Assembly: GCF_000015725.1 (NCBI RefSeq)
Contig: NC_008825.1
Coordinates: forward strand, 1,860,001 to 1,924,000
Direction: 5' to 3'
Length of the DNA stretch: 64,000 nt
DNA from: Methylibium petroleiphilum PM1
Lineage (GTDB): Bacteria; Pseudomonadota; Gammaproteobacteria; Burkholderiales; Burkholderiaceae_C
Made by a program: the position numbers and the translations under genes
Shown here: in pieces, positions 20,567-31,432 of the stretch
How positions within the stretch are numbered: the first letter of the stretch is position 1
Layout: every line of letters begins with the position of its first letter
Notes under the pieces: generated by a model
The model's input: the letters and a program-made list of their open reading frames with translations, nothing else
What the model was told of the DNA's origin: nothing
Database searches by the model: none

Positions 20567-20570
<4 letters not shown>
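19128..20570 (+). CDS. Peptide ABC importer permease, DppC type, extended
   Basis: A 480-residue partner permease. The C-terminal 280 residues are DppC-like: GTDRTGNDVLLQ, then the transport core with the EAA-type loop EYVQAATAFGVGPLRI and PNVMHLVLI. The N-terminal 200 residues are extra compared with the roughly 300-residue family norm: two early helices (about 6-26 and 46-63), a hydrophilic stretch of about 90 residues and another hydrophobic segment near 155-175. The stop overlaps the start of the ATPase gene (ATGA), so the four importer genes form one unit. Confidence 0.88.
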
Positions 20571-22513
<1,943 letters not shown>

Positions 22514-22531
22514 CCCGCAGGAGCCACCCCG

Positions 22532-25036
22532 ATGTCCCGTAGACCCCCGACTTTTGCACGCTGCACGGCGCTCGTCGGCAGCGCGCTGCTGTCGTTCGCC
22601 GCAGGCGTGCAGGCGCAGGACGCGCAGAGGCTCGAGCGGGTCGAGGTGACCGGTTCGGCCATCAAGCGCAGCCAGGTCGAGGGGCCGGTGCCGGTGCAGG
22701 TGGTGACCCACAAGGACATCGAGCGGACCGGCGCGTCGACGATCAACGAGCTGATGAAATCGATCATGTCGCTCGACATCTTCGATGACGGCGAGCTGTC
22801 CTCGGGCACGCCGGTCGGCTCGGGCACTGCCATCGTCTTCATGCGCGGCCTGGCCGAGACCAATGTGCTGGTGCTGCTGAACGGCCGCCGGCTGCCGATC
22901 AATGCGCTGTACGACTCCTCGGGGGCGGGCGCCGCGGTCGACGTCAACTCCATCCCGCTCGCCGCGATCGAGCGCGTGGAGATCCTGAAGGACGGCGGTT
23001 CGGCGATCTATGGCGCCGATGCGGTGGCCGGCGTCGTCAACTTCATCACCCGCAAGAGCTACACCGGCTTCGAACTGCGCGCCGGCTACGGCATTTCCAG
23101 CCGCGGCGATGGCGAGGAGCGCAAGGCCGGCCTGTCGGCCGGCTTCGGCTCGCTGGCGGCCGACGGCTACAACGTGTTCGCCGGCCTCGACCTGTTCAAG
23201 CGCGACCCGATCCAGCGCAGCGACCGCGACATGTCCAGTTCGGCCGATTTCCGGCGCTTCGGCGGGCCCGACAGCCGCAGCATCTTCGCGCCCACCGGCA
23301 ACTATGTCGATGCCGACTTCATCCCCATTCCTGGCGCCTACGTGCGACCCTGCCCGCCGGCGCAGATCGGTGCCGACGGGCTGTGCCGCTACGACTTCAA
23401 TGCCAGCCTGCTGAGCGCCTACAACGGCGCCGATCGGCTCAGCGGCATGCTGCTGGGCACGGTGCAGCTGACGCCCGGTCTCCAGGGCTTCGCCGAGGTG
23501 CTGGCCTCCCGCTCGCGCGACACCTTCGTGGGCCATCCCGCGCCCGACTACTTCCTCGACGGCAACGGCGACTTCTTCGTTGGCCGTTTCATGCAGGGCG
23601 GGCCGCGCCTGACCCAGCGCACGGCCAACCTGCTGCAACTGTCGACCGGGCTCGAGGGCACGCTCGGCGAGGTCGAGTGGAAGGTCGATGTCGGCCAGGG
23701 CCGCAGCCGGGTCGTCAACGACGACCGCAACTATTTCACCTATGCCGGCGTCGACCAGCTCGACGCCAGCTCGCTCAACAACGACCCGGCGCTGGTCGAG
23801 TCGCTGAAGGTGCGACCGCGCCGCGAGGGCGAGTCGAAGATCCTGTTCGCCAACGGCAAGCTGACCGGCGAACTGCTGCAGATGCCGGCCGGCCCGCTGT
23901 CCTATGCGGTCGGCACTTCGGTCTGGAAGGAGTCGATCGTCGACACGCCGGATGCGCTGTCGCAGGCCGGAGAGATCGTCGGCAGCATCCAGCAGGCGGC
24001 CGTCGATGCCGAGCGCAAGGCCTACGCGTTCTTCACCGAGCTCAACGTGCCGGTGACGCCTCAGCTCGAAGGGCAGGTGGCGTTGCGCTACGACCATTAC
24101 CCCAGCGCCAGCAAGACCAGCCCCAAGCTGGCCGCGCGCTACCTGTTCACGCCGGCCTTCAGCACCCGGGCCTCGTACACCGAGAGCTTCCGCATGCCGA
24201 GCCTGAAGCAGCTCTACGGCGCGCGCGAGAGCGGCGCCGCCGACTTCACCAACGACACGCTGTGCGCCGCCTTCGGCCAGCCGGCCGGCTGCACGCTGTC
24301 GGGCTTCTTCGCCAACGGCTCCAACCCGCGTCTGCAGCCGGAGAAGGGCCGCACCTACAACCTCGGCTTCGTGCTGTCGCCAGAGGGGGGGTTCAATGCC
24401 ACGCTCGACATCTGGCAGATCAAGATCGCCGACCAGATCAACACGCCGACCGTCGACCAGGCCATCGCGGCCGGCAAGTTCGCCCAGGACGCGCAGGGCC
24501 GCATCGTCGTCGACACCGACCTGCAGAACTTCTCGAAGGCCCGCGTGCAGGGGCTGGACCTGCAGCTCGAGCAGCGCCTCGGCAGCGCGGGCGCCGGCAG
24601 CTTCACGCTGCGCAACGACACGGCCTACTACCTGAAGCAGGAGCGGCAGGACGGGCCGGGCCAGCCCTGGCAGGACCTGAAGGAGACCTACGCCGCGCCG
24701 AAGTGGCGCAACCTCTTCAGCGTGACCTGGGAGCTGGCGACCTGGGCCAACACCCTGGCGCTGCGCTCGACCGGCGGCTTCTACGACACCGACGAGCCCG
24801 ATCCTGCGCCCGGCACCCGCAAGGTGGCCGCCCACCACGAGGTCGACTGGGTGTCCGGCTTCACCGGCCTGAAGAACCTGCGCCTCGACTTCGGCATCCG
24901 CAACCTGTTCGACCGCATGCCGCCGTTCAGCGTGACCAACGCCTCCGACGGTCGCTACTCCCAGCTCGGCTTCGCCGAGCTGTACACCAACCGGGGGCGC
25001 TTCTTCTTCCTGAATGCGAGCTACGAGTTCAATTGA
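22532..25036 (+). CDS. TonB-dependent outer-membrane receptor
   Basis: An 834-residue receptor: signal peptide (cleavage near VQA/Q, residue 28), a TonB-box-like RVEVTGSAIKR, a plug domain with VLLNGRRLP and VEILKDGGSAIYGADAVAGVVN, and a barrel ending in FLNASYEFN with a C-terminal aromatic region. The plug style is the CirA/oar-like type common among receptors for peptides, carbohydrates and other non-siderophore nutrients. It lies 18 bases after the peptide ABC ATPase, so co-transcription is likely and peptides are the best guess for substrate. No cobalamin riboswitch precedes it. Confidence 0.9.
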   Translation: MSRRPPTFARCTALVGSALLSFAAGVQAQDAQRLERVEVTGSAIKRSQVEGPVPVQVVTHKDIERTGASTINELMKSIMSLDIFDDGELSSGTPVGSGTAIVFMRGLAETNVLVLLNGRRLPINALYDSSGAGAAVDVNSIPLAAIERVEILKDGGSAIYGADAVAGVVNFITRKSYTGFELRAGYGISSRGDGEERKAGLSAGFGSLAADGYNVFAGLDLFKRDPIQRSDRDMSSSADFRRFGGPDSRSIFAPTGNYVDADFIPIPGAYVRPCPPAQIGADGLCRYDFNASLLSAYNGADRLSGMLLGTVQLTPGLQGFAEVLASRSRDTFVGHPAPDYFLDGNGDFFVGRFMQGGPRLTQRTANLLQLSTGLEGTLGEVEWKVDVGQGRSRVVNDDRNYFTYAGVDQLDASSLNNDPALVESLKVRPRREGESKILFANGKLTGELLQMPAGPLSYAVGTSVWKESIVDTPDALSQAGEIVGSIQQAAVDAERKAYAFFTELNVPVTPQLEGQVALRYDHYPSASKTSPKLAARYLFTPAFSTRASYTESFRMPSLKQLYGARESGAADFTNDTLCAAFGQPAGCTLSGFFANGSNPRLQPEKGRTYNLGFVLSPEGGFNATLDIWQIKIADQINTPTVDQAIAAGKFAQDAQGRIVVDTDLQNFSKARVQGLDLQLEQRLGSAGAGSFTLRNDTAYYLKQERQDGPGQPWQDLKETYAAPKWRNLFSVTWELATWANTLALRSTGGFYDTDEPDPAPGTRKVAAHHEVDWVSGFTGLKNLRLDFGIRNLFDRMPPFSVTNASDGRYSQLGFAELYTNRGRFFFLNASYEFN

Positions 25037-25416
25037 ACCGTCGAAGTCGTCGTGCAATTCGAGCTGCCAGCTTGTCAGCGATATCGAAAGCGAAACGACA
25101 GCTCGACGACGATGCTGCCAGGGACGATCGAGGAAAGGTGCTCCGTCGATCCATGGCATGAATGTTGTATGAGAATTTGAAAAATTCTCTTACGACGTCC
25201 GATGAACGAACTGACCCGGATCAAAACCAGGAGCGCCTCCCTCGACGCACGGCGTATGCTTTTGGCCGACCGGCAGCCCGCCGGGTTTCATAATCGCATC
25301 CGCTCACGAAGCGCTGTTCCGCCCGCTGACCCCGTGGGTCCGCGATGAGTCGCTCCTGCGAGCGGCATCGTCCCCCCGCGACAATCTCGTTTCAACGCAC
25401 GCCTCCCGGAGATTTC
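25037..25416. other. Spacer before exbB
   Basis: About 380 bases without a gene, noticeably richer in A and T near 25160-25190. It holds the 19-base palindrome at 25171-25189 (separate entry) and a loose inverted repeat CGAGCTG/CAGCTCG (25060-25066, 25099-25105; 32-base loop) just after the receptor stop. That repeat has no U-run and is a poor terminator. A promoter for exbB must lie here or upstream, but I could not choose a convincing -35/-10 pair. Confidence 0.5.
25171..25189 (+). promoter_or_regulatory. Fur-box-like palindrome upstream of exbB
   Basis: GAGAATTTGAAAAATTCTC has perfect 8-base arms (GAGAATTT/AAATTCTC) around GAA. The outer hexamers match the Fur half-site pattern GA-AAT/ATT-TC, and by eye 12 of 19 positions fit the classic consensus. 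Its place ahead of exbB-exbD-exbD-tonB, a common Fur target, supports iron control. It could also be another dimeric operator. Confidence 0.5.
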
Positions 25417-26268
25417 ATGATTCGTTGCTTTCGTGGCCGTTCGGCTGTCGCCTTGCTGGGGACGTTCGCCTTGGCCCTGCTGATGGCCGGGACGGCCCTG
25501 ACGCCTTCGGTCGTTCATGCCCAGGCGGTGGTGCCCAGCGAGCCGGCGGCCTCCGCGGCCGTCGTCCCTGCGGCGGCCGCGCCAGCACCGGCGGCGGTGG
25601 CCGAGAACCCCTATGGCCTGGAGTCGCTGTGGCGAACCAGCGATGGCGTTGCGAAGGCCGTGCTGCTGATTCTGGTCGTGATGTCGATGGGCAGTTGGTA
25701 CATCATCGTCGTCAAGTTCATCGAGCAGGCCAGGCTCAACCGCCAGGCCAAGCTGGCCGCCAAGAGCTTCTGGAGCGCCGGCAGCGTGCGGCAGGGGGCC
25801 GACACGCTGGAGCAGACGAGCCCGTTCCGCTTCATCGCCGAGGCCGGCCTCGAGGCGACCAAGAAGCACGGCGGCCTGTTCGAGCACGTGGACCTGAACA
25901 GCTGGGTCACGATGTCGATCCAGCGCGCGATGGAGCGCGTGCAGAGCCGCCTGCAGGACGGCCTGGCGTTCCTGGCCACCGTGGGTTCCACCGCACCCTT
26001 CGTCGGTCTGTTCGGCACGGTCTGGGGCATCTACCACGCCCTCACCGCGATCGGCGTGGCCGGGCAGGCCTCGATCGACAAGGTGGCGGGCCCGGTGGGC
26101 GAGGCCCTGATCATGACGGCCATCGGCCTGGCGGTCGCCGTGCCGGCGGTGCTGGGCTACAACTGGCTGGTGCGTCGCAACAAGGGCTCGATGGAAGAAG
26201 TGCGCGCCTTCGGCAACGACCTGCATTCGGTGCTGCTCGCCACGAGCCGCGCCCCGGCCAAGGCCTGA
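25417..26268 (+). CDS. exbB: ExbB/TolQ/MotA-type proton channel
   Basis: A 283-residue inner-membrane protein forming the pentameric stator with ExbD that powers TonB by proton flow. It has a cleavable or anchoring N-terminal segment ending near VVHAQ, an Ala/Pro linker, a first helix (about 78-98), a long cytoplasmic region, and the paired helices with blocks LATVGSTAPFVGLFGTVWG and ALIMTAIGLAVAVPAVLGYN. The ATG at 25417 follows GGAG. exbD starts 3 bases after its stop. The extended N-terminus is typical of the ExbB group in Pseudomonas-like species rather than E. coli. Confidence 0.93.
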   Translation: MIRCFRGRSAVALLGTFALALLMAGTALTPSVVHAQAVVPSEPAASAAVVPAAAAPAPAAVAENPYGLESLWRTSDGVAKAVLLILVVMSMGSWYIIVVKFIEQARLNRQAKLAAKSFWSAGSVRQGADTLEQTSPFRFIAEAGLEATKKHGGLFEHVDLNSWVTMSIQRAMERVQSRLQDGLAFLATVGSTAPFVGLFGTVWGIYHALTAIGVAGQASIDKVAGPVGEALIMTAIGLAVAVPAVLGYNWLVRRNKGSMEEVRAFGNDLHSVLLATSRAPAKA

Positions 26269-26271
26269 GCG

Positions 26272-26703
26272 ATGGCGATGAGCGTCGGCCCCGCGGGAGG
26301 GGACGAGGACGAGGTCGTCTCGGCGATCAACACCACGCCGCTGGTCGACGTGATGCTGGTGCTGCTGATCATCTTCCTGATCACCATCCCGGTCGTCACC
26401 ACCTCGATCCCCGTCACGCTGCCGAAGGAGACGATCCAGGTCCGCGAGAGCAAGCCCGAGAACGTGATCATCTCGGTCGACGCCGGCGGCGCGATGTACT
26501 GGTACGACAGCCGCGTGCCGAACGCGAACGCGCTGGTCGAGCGGCTCAAGAAGGTGGCGGCGATGAAGCCGCAGCCCGAGGTGCAGATTCGCGGTGACCT
26601 TGCGGCACGCTACGACGCGGTCGGCAAGGTGGTCTACGCCTGCCAGCGCGCCGGCATCACCAAGGTGTCGTTCATCACCGAGCCGCCGCCGCGCGGCGGT
26701 TGA
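26272..26703 (+). CDS. exbD: ExbD-type energy transducer, first copy
   Basis: A 143-residue single-helix protein. After a short acidic cytoplasmic start comes INTTPLVDVMLVLLIIFLIT, in which Asp (LVDV) is the protonatable residue facing ExbB, followed by a periplasmic domain. Length and layout match ExbD. It is followed 18 bases later by a second, diverged ExbD, suggesting the two form a mixed pair in the channel or serve different TonB partners. Confidence 0.92.
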   Translation: MAMSVGPAGGDEDEVVSAINTTPLVDVMLVLLIIFLITIPVVTTSIPVTLPKETIQVRESKPENVIISVDAGGAMYWYDSRVPNANALVERLKKVAAMKPQPEVQIRGDLAARYDAVGKVVYACQRAGITKVSFITEPPPRGG

Positions 26704-26721
26704 CGCAGGAGCCTTTCGACC

Positions 26722-27159
26722 ATGGCCATGAGCCCGCTGGGCGCCGACGCCGGCAACGAGCCCGAGCTGATGATGGAGATCAACACCACGCCGCTGATCG
26801 ACGTGATGCTGGTGCTGCTGATCATGCTCATCATCACCATCCCGATCCAGCTGCACGCGGTCAAGCTCGACATGCCGGTCGGCCCGCCACCGCCGCAGGT
26901 CGTGCCGCCGCAGGTGATGAAGATCGACATCGATGCCAACGATGCGATCTTCTTCAACGCCGAGCCGGTCGCCAACGTCGTCGAGGCCGAGCGCCGGCTG
27001 CAGGCCATGGCGGCACTGCCGCTGGAGGCGCAGCCCGAGCTGCACCTGCGGCCCGACCGGCTCTCGAAGTACAGCACCGTGGCCGGCGTGATGGCCGCGG
27101 TGCAGCGCAACGGCCTCACCAAATTCGGCATCGTCGGCAGTGAACAGTTCATCGAATAG
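26722..27159 (+). CDS. ExbD-type energy transducer, second copy
   Basis: A 145-residue ExbD paralogue. The membrane block INTTPLIDVMLVLLIMLIIT keeps the essential Asp, while the periplasmic part differs strongly from the first copy (a Pro-rich VGPPPPQVVPPQV after the helix). It lies between exbD1 and tonB with its own ribosome binding site region. Tandem exbD genes are known from other proteobacteria, including Xanthomonas, where the second copy can be required for some substrates only. Confidence 0.9.
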   Translation: MAMSPLGADAGNEPELMMEINTTPLIDVMLVLLIMLIITIPIQLHAVKLDMPVGPPPPQVVPPQVMKIDIDANDAIFFNAEPVANVVEAERRLQAMAALPLEAQPELHLRPDRLSKYSTVAGVMAAVQRNGLTKFGIVGSEQFIE

Positions 27160-27204
27160 CGTCGCGGCCGGCCCGCTGCACGCCGGGGCCCGGAGTCCGT
27201 TGGC

Positions 27205-27861
27205 ATGGACCTGAGCTTCGAACGTCAGCCGCCGTCGCGGCGCTTCGTCGGCTTCGTCGTCGTGGCGGTGCTGCACGTCTTCATCTTCTATGCGCTGGTG
27301 TCGGGTCTGGCCCGCAGCGTGGTCGAGGTGGTCCGCAAGCCGCTCGAGGCGAAGATCATCGCGGAGCTCCCTCCGCCGCCGCCGCCTCCGCCGCCCCCGC
27401 CGCCGCCCAAGGAGATCCGGAAGCCTGCGCCACCACCGAAGGTGAAGGCGCCGCCGCCGCCCTACGTGCCGCCGCCGGAGATCACCCCGCCGCCGGCCCC
27501 CGCGCCGCCGATCACCGTGGCGCCCGAGCCGCCGAAGGTGGAATACAAGATCGAGCCGCCCCCGCCGCCCGCCCCGCCGCCGGCGCCGCCGGCCCCGCCT
27601 GCTCCCAGCCGCAGCGACATCACGGTGGTCTGCCCGACGCAGGTCAAGCCGGAACTGCCGCGCCGCGCCCTGCAGGAGGGCACTTCCGGCGTGGTACGGG
27701 CGCAGGCGCGCATCAGCGGCGGCGTGGTCAAGGAGGTCACCATCCTGTCGGGGCCACGCGTCTTCCACGCCGCGGTGCGCAGCGCGATGCTGCAGTACAA
27801 GTGCGTGAGCGGTGCCGACGACGTGATCGCCGTACAGGAGTTCGAGTTCAAGATCGAGTGA
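27205..27861 (+). CDS. tonB: TonB energy transducer
   Basis: A 218-residue TonB: one anchor helix (about 14-33), a proline-rich spacer (residues 56-134, beginning with a run of 13 Pro) and a C-terminal domain (about 138-218) that would contact receptor TonB boxes. The usual YP near the start of the C-terminal domain is replaced by CPTQVKPELPRRAL, and two Cys (143 and 200) could form a disulfide across the domain. It ends an exbB-exbD-exbD-tonB operon and converges with glnD. Confidence 0.88.
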   Translation: MDLSFERQPPSRRFVGFVVVAVLHVFIFYALVSGLARSVVEVVRKPLEAKIIAELPPPPPPPPPPPPPKEIRKPAPPPKVKAPPPPYVPPPEITPPPAPAPPITVAPEPPKVEYKIEPPPPPAPPPAPPAPPAPSRSDITVVCPTQVKPELPRRALQEGTSGVVRAQARISGGVVKEVTILSGPRVFHAAVRSAMLQYKCVSGADDVIAVQEFEFKIE

Positions 27862-27900
27862 AGCCAGCCGGACCGGCGGCCGGCCTGCCCGGTGCCGGGT

Positions 27901-30528
27901 TCAGGGCGCGATCGCGTCCAGCAGCTCGGTCTCGATGGCGATCTGCTGTCGGTTCTGCTGCAGCGACGCGCCGTTGATCAGGAAGGTGTCCTCGACGCGC
28001 TCACCGAGTGTGGTGACCTTGGCGAGCTGCAGGTTGAGCTGGTGGCGCGCCAGAACGCGCGCGATCGCGTAGAGCAGGCCCGATCGGTCGCTGGCCGACA
28101 CGCTGAGCAGCCAGCGCTGGGCGCGCTCGTCGGGCTTGAGCAGCACCCGTGGCGTGACCGGGAAGGACTTGACGCGACGCGACAGGCGGCCGCGGCTCGG
28201 TTCGGGCAGCGGCCCGTCGGCGGCCAGCGCCTCGGACAGCTGGATCTCGACCAGCGAGATCAGGTCGCGGTAGGCCACGTCGACGTACTGTTCGACGTGC
28301 TGCGAGATGACCTGGAAGGTGTCGAGCGCGTAGCCGATGGTGGTGGTGTGGATCTTGGCGTCGAGGATGTTGAAGCCGGCGCTGTCGAAGTAGCCGCAGA
28401 TGCGCGCGAACAGGTCGGGCCGGTCCGGTGCGTAGACCAGCACCTGCAGCCCTTCGCCGACGCTGGAGAGGCGCGCCCGCACCACCGGGATGCGGGTGTC
28501 GACGTGGCGGTAGAGCGAGCGGGCGTGCCAGGCGATGTCGGCCGCGTCGTGGCGCACGAAGTAGCTGAGCTCCAGCGTGTCCCACAGCGGCTGCTGCACG
28601 CCCGGCAGCAGCGAATACAGGTTGAGCACGTGCAGGGCTTCCTGCTTGCGCGCCTCCAGCTCGGCCGCGACGTTGGGCTTGGCGCCGCCGAGCGCGCGCA
28701 ATGTGGCGCGGTACAGATCCTCGAGCAGTTTGCCCTTCCACGCATTCCAGACCTTGGGGCTGGTGCCGCGGATGTCGGCCACGGTCAGCAGGTAGAGCGC
28801 GGTGAGCGTGCGAGGGTCCTTGACCTTGGTGGCGAAGGTCTCGATCACCTCGGCGTCGCTCAGGTCCTCCTTCTGCGCGATGCGGCTCATGGTGAGGTGC
28901 TCGCGCACCAGGAACTCGATCAGCTGCGCGTCCTCGCGCGCGATGCCGTGGTCGCGGCAGAAGCGCCGTACCTCGACGCCGCCCAGGTCGGAGTGGTCGC
29001 CGCCGCGGCCCTTGGCCACGTCGTGGAACAGCGCCGCCACGTACAGCACCCACGGCCGCTCGAACTGTGCACCGAGCTGCGAGCAGAACGGGTACTCGTG
29101 AGCATGCTCGGCGATGAAGAAGCGCCGCACGTTGCGCAGCACCATCAGGATGTGCTGGTCCACGGTGTAGACGTGGAACAGGTCGTGCTGCATCTGCCCG
29201 ACGATGCGGCGGAACACCCACAGATGGCGTCCCAGCACCGACGTCTGGTTCATCAGCCGAAAGGCGTGCGTCTGCCGGCCCGTGGGGTTGATGAGGATCT
29301 GCATGAACAGCGCGCGGTTGACCGGGTCGCGCCGGAACGCGCCGTTCATCACGTCGCGCGAGTTGTACAGCGCGCGCAGCGTGCGCGCCGACAGGCCCTT
29401 CATGCCGACCGTCTGCTGGTAGGTCACGAAGGTCTCGAGGATGGCGTGCGGATCGCGCTGGTAGAGGTCGTCGCTGACGACCTCGAGCATGCCGCCACGG
29501 TCGAGGAACTTGTCGTTGATGGGGCGCATCGGCGACTTGCCGGTGCCCTGGATCTGCTCCTCGATGTTGAGCATCAGGATCTGGTTGAGCTGCGCCACTG
29601 CCTTGGCGGCCCAGTAGTACCGCCGCATCAGCGCCTCGGAGGCGCGCCGCTCGCGCGTGCTCTGGTAGCCGAAGCTCTCGGCCACGGCAGTCTGCAGGTC
29701 GAACACCAGCCGATCCTCGCGCCGGCCCGCCACCATGTGCAGACGCGCCCGGATCAGCTTGAGCAGGCCTTCGTTGCGCTGCAGTTGCTTGACCTCGAAG
29801 GGCGTGACCATGCCGTTGGCGGCCAGTGCGGTCCAGGTCTTGCCGAGCCGGGCCGCGCGGGCGATCCAGATCACGGTCTGCAGGTCGCGCAGGCCGCCCG
29901 GGCTTTCCTTGCAGTTGGGCTCCAGCGAGTAGGGCGTGTCCTCGTACTTGGTGTGGCGCTGGTGCATCTCCAGCGTCTTCGCCCGCAGGAACGCGGCCGG
30001 GTCGAGCGCGGCCAGGTGGGCACGCCGGAACTCGTCGAACACGCGGCGCGAACCGCACAGGAAGCGCGCCTCGAGCAGAGCGGTCTGCACCGTCACGTCG
30101 CGCTCGGACTCGGCCACGCACTCGTCGATGGTGCGCACGCTCGATCCGATCTCGAGGCCGATGTCCCAGCAGGCGGTGATGAAGCCGCCGATGGTGGACT
30201 TGAGCGCGTCGTTGTCGTGCGCGTCGCCGTGCGTGGCCGGGAGCAGCACCAGCACATCGACATCGGAGTAGGGGAACAGCTCGCCGCGGCCGTAGCCGCC
30301 CACGGCCACCAGCGCCGCGCCCTTGGGCATCAGCGCGTGCTGCCACAGGTGCAGCAGCGTGCCGTCGACGTGGCGTGCCAAGCCGCGGATCAGCCGCGTG
30401 GCGGCCGGTGCGGTGGGGCGCGAGGCGCGGAAGCGCTCGATCAGCGCGGCCTTGCCGTCGCGCAGGCGCGCGCGCAGCGCCGGCACGGTGGGGGCGGGGG
30501 GCGTTGCGGGCAGCAGCGCTGCGCTCAT
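27901..30528 (-). CDS. glnD: PII uridylyltransferase/uridylyl-removing enzyme
   Basis: An 875-residue nitrogen sensor that adds UMP to PII proteins when glutamine is low and removes it when glutamine is high. The nucleotidyltransferase motif [17 protein letters not shown] is at 77-93 (metal ligands Asp89, Asp91), a PII-UTase helical domain follows, the HD hydrolase has FHDVAKG (His502, Asp503), and two ACT domains for glutamine lie at about 690-870. Start ATG at 30528 overlaps the map stop by one base, so it is translated after map. The frame is open further upstream but that part is antisense to map. Confidence 0.94.
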   Translation of the reverse strand: MSAALLPATPPAPTVPALRARLRDGKAALIERFRASRPTAPAATRLIRGLARHVDGTLLHLWQHALMPKGAALVAVGGYGRGELFPYSDVDVLVLLPATHGDAHDNDALKSTIGGFITACWDIGLEIGSSVRTIDECVAESERDVTVQTALLEARFLCGSRRVFDEFRRAHLAALDPAAFLRAKTLEMHQRHTKYEDTPYSLEPNCKESPGGLRDLQTVIWIARAARLGKTWTALAANGMVTPFEVKQLQRNEGLLKLIRARLHMVAGRREDRLVFDLQTAVAESFGYQSTRERRASEALMRRYYWAAKAVAQLNQILMLNIEEQIQGTGKSPMRPINDKFLDRGGMLEVVSDDLYQRDPHAILETFVTYQQTVGMKGLSARTLRALYNSRDVMNGAFRRDPVNRALFMQILINPTGRQTHAFRLMNQTSVLGRHLWVFRRIVGQMQHDLFHVYTVDQHILMVLRNVRRFFIAEHAHEYPFCSQLGAQFERPWVLYVAALFHDVAKGRGGDHSDLGGVEVRRFCRDHGIAREDAQLIEFLVREHLTMSRIAQKEDLSDAEVIETFATKVKDPRTLTALYLLTVADIRGTSPKVWNAWKGKLLEDLYRATLRALGGAKPNVAAELEARKQEALHVLNLYSLLPGVQQPLWDTLELSYFVRHDAADIAWHARSLYRHVDTRIPVVRARLSSVGEGLQVLVYAPDRPDLFARICGYFDSAGFNILDAKIHTTTIGYALDTFQVISQHVEQYVDVAYRDLISLVEIQLSEALAADGPLPEPSRGRLSRRVKSFPVTPRVLLKPDERAQRWLLSVSASDRSGLLYAIARVLARHQLNLQLAKVTTLGERVEDTFLINGASLQQNRQQIAIETELLDAIAP

Positions 30529-31331
30529 CAGGCCGCGCCGGGTTCCGGCGGCGGTGGGCTGCCGGCCGAGAGGGTGAGCACCTCGTAGCCGGTGTCGGTG
30601 ACCAGCACCGTGTGCTCCCACTGCGCCGAGAGCGAGCGGTCCTTGGTCACGATGGTCCAGCCGTCGCCCAGTTCCTTGATCTCGCGGCGCCCGGCGTTCA
30701 CCATCGGCTCGATCGTGAACACCATGCCGGGCACCAGTTCCTCCAGCGTGCCGGGGCGGCCGTAATGCAGCACCTGTGGTTCCTCGTGGAACTTGCGGCC
30801 GATGCCGTGCCCGCAGAACTCGCGCACGATCGAGAAGCCCTGGCGTTCGGTGAAGGTCTGGATCGCGTGGCCGATGTCGCCGAGCCGCACGCCGGGCTTC
30901 ACCTTGACAATGCCGCGCCACATGGCCTCGTAGGTGAGCGAGCACAGCCGGCGGGCCGCGATCGAGCCCTCGCCGACCACGAACATGCGACTGGTGTCGC
31001 CGTGCCAGCCGTCCTTGATGACGGTGACGTCGATGTTGACGATGTCGCCGTTCTTCAGCGGCCGGTCGTTCGGGATGCCGTGGCAGACCTGATGATTGAT
31101 CGACGTGCAGATCGACTTGGGGTAGGGCGTGTAGCCGGGCGGCGCGTAGTTCAGCGGCGCCGGGACGGCATCCTGCACCTCGACGATGTGCCGGTGCGCC
31201 AGGCGGTCCAGCTCGTCGGTGGTGATGCCGGGCTTGACGTGCAGCGTCAGCATGTCCAGCACCTCGGAGGCGAGCCGCCCCGCGATGCGCATGCCGTCGG
31301 CGTCGGCGGCGGTCTTGATCGTGATCGACAT
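30528..31331 (-). CDS. map: Type I methionine aminopeptidase
   Basis: A 267-residue metallo-aminopeptidase that removes N-terminal Met from nascent proteins. Start MSITIKT aligns with the usual Map beginning; blocks include [18 protein letters not shown], the metal ligands in [30 protein letters not shown] and FTIEPM. The usual partners rpsB and tsf are not adjacent on this side. A GATAAT (complement of 31340-31345) lies only about 9 bases before the ATG and there is no Shine-Dalgarno, so the transcript could be leaderless. Confidence 0.94.
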   Translation of the reverse strand: MSITIKTAADADGMRIAGRLASEVLDMLTLHVKPGITTDELDRLAHRHIVEVQDAVPAPLNYAPPGYTPYPKSICTSINHQVCHGIPNDRPLKNGDIVNIDVTVIKDGWHGDTSRMFVVGEGSIAARRLCSLTYEAMWRGIVKVKPGVRLGDIGHAIQTFTERQGFSIVREFCGHGIGRKFHEEPQVLHYGRPGTLEELVPGMVFTIEPMVNAGRREIKELGDGWTIVTKDRSLSAQWEHTVLVTDTGYEVLTLSAGSPPPPEPGAA

Positions 31332-31372
31332 AGCCGGGGATTATCTCATCAGGCCCGTAAAATCTAGGGTTT

Positions 31373-31394
31373 GCGAGGGGACATCCCGCCTCGC
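31373..31394 (+). other. Hairpin in purL leader
   Basis: GCGAGG (31373-31378) pairs with CCTCGC (31389-31394), with a partial inner GG/CC extension, in the 101-base divergent spacer between map and purL. It follows a TAAAAT (31358-31363) that resembles a -10 for purL. No U-run follows, so it is not an intrinsic terminator. It may be only a GC-rich chance fold. Confidence 0.25.
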
Positions 31395-31432
31395 ACCGCA
31401 CGCCCTCCAGACCCGCGACTTCCGCGCGCCCC

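Noticed and set aside
22514-22531. Cobalamin riboswitch ahead of the second TonB receptor
   Set aside because: Only 18 bases separate the ATPase stop and the receptor start; there is no room for a riboswitch.
25060-25105. Inverted repeat CGAGCTG/CAGCTCG as a terminator of the TonB receptor gene
   Set aside because: The loop is 32 bases and there is no U-run, so it would not end transcription by itself.
27355-27610. Repetitive CCG-rich DNA in tonB as a simple-sequence repeat element
   Set aside because: It encodes the normal proline-rich spacer of TonB and stays in frame.
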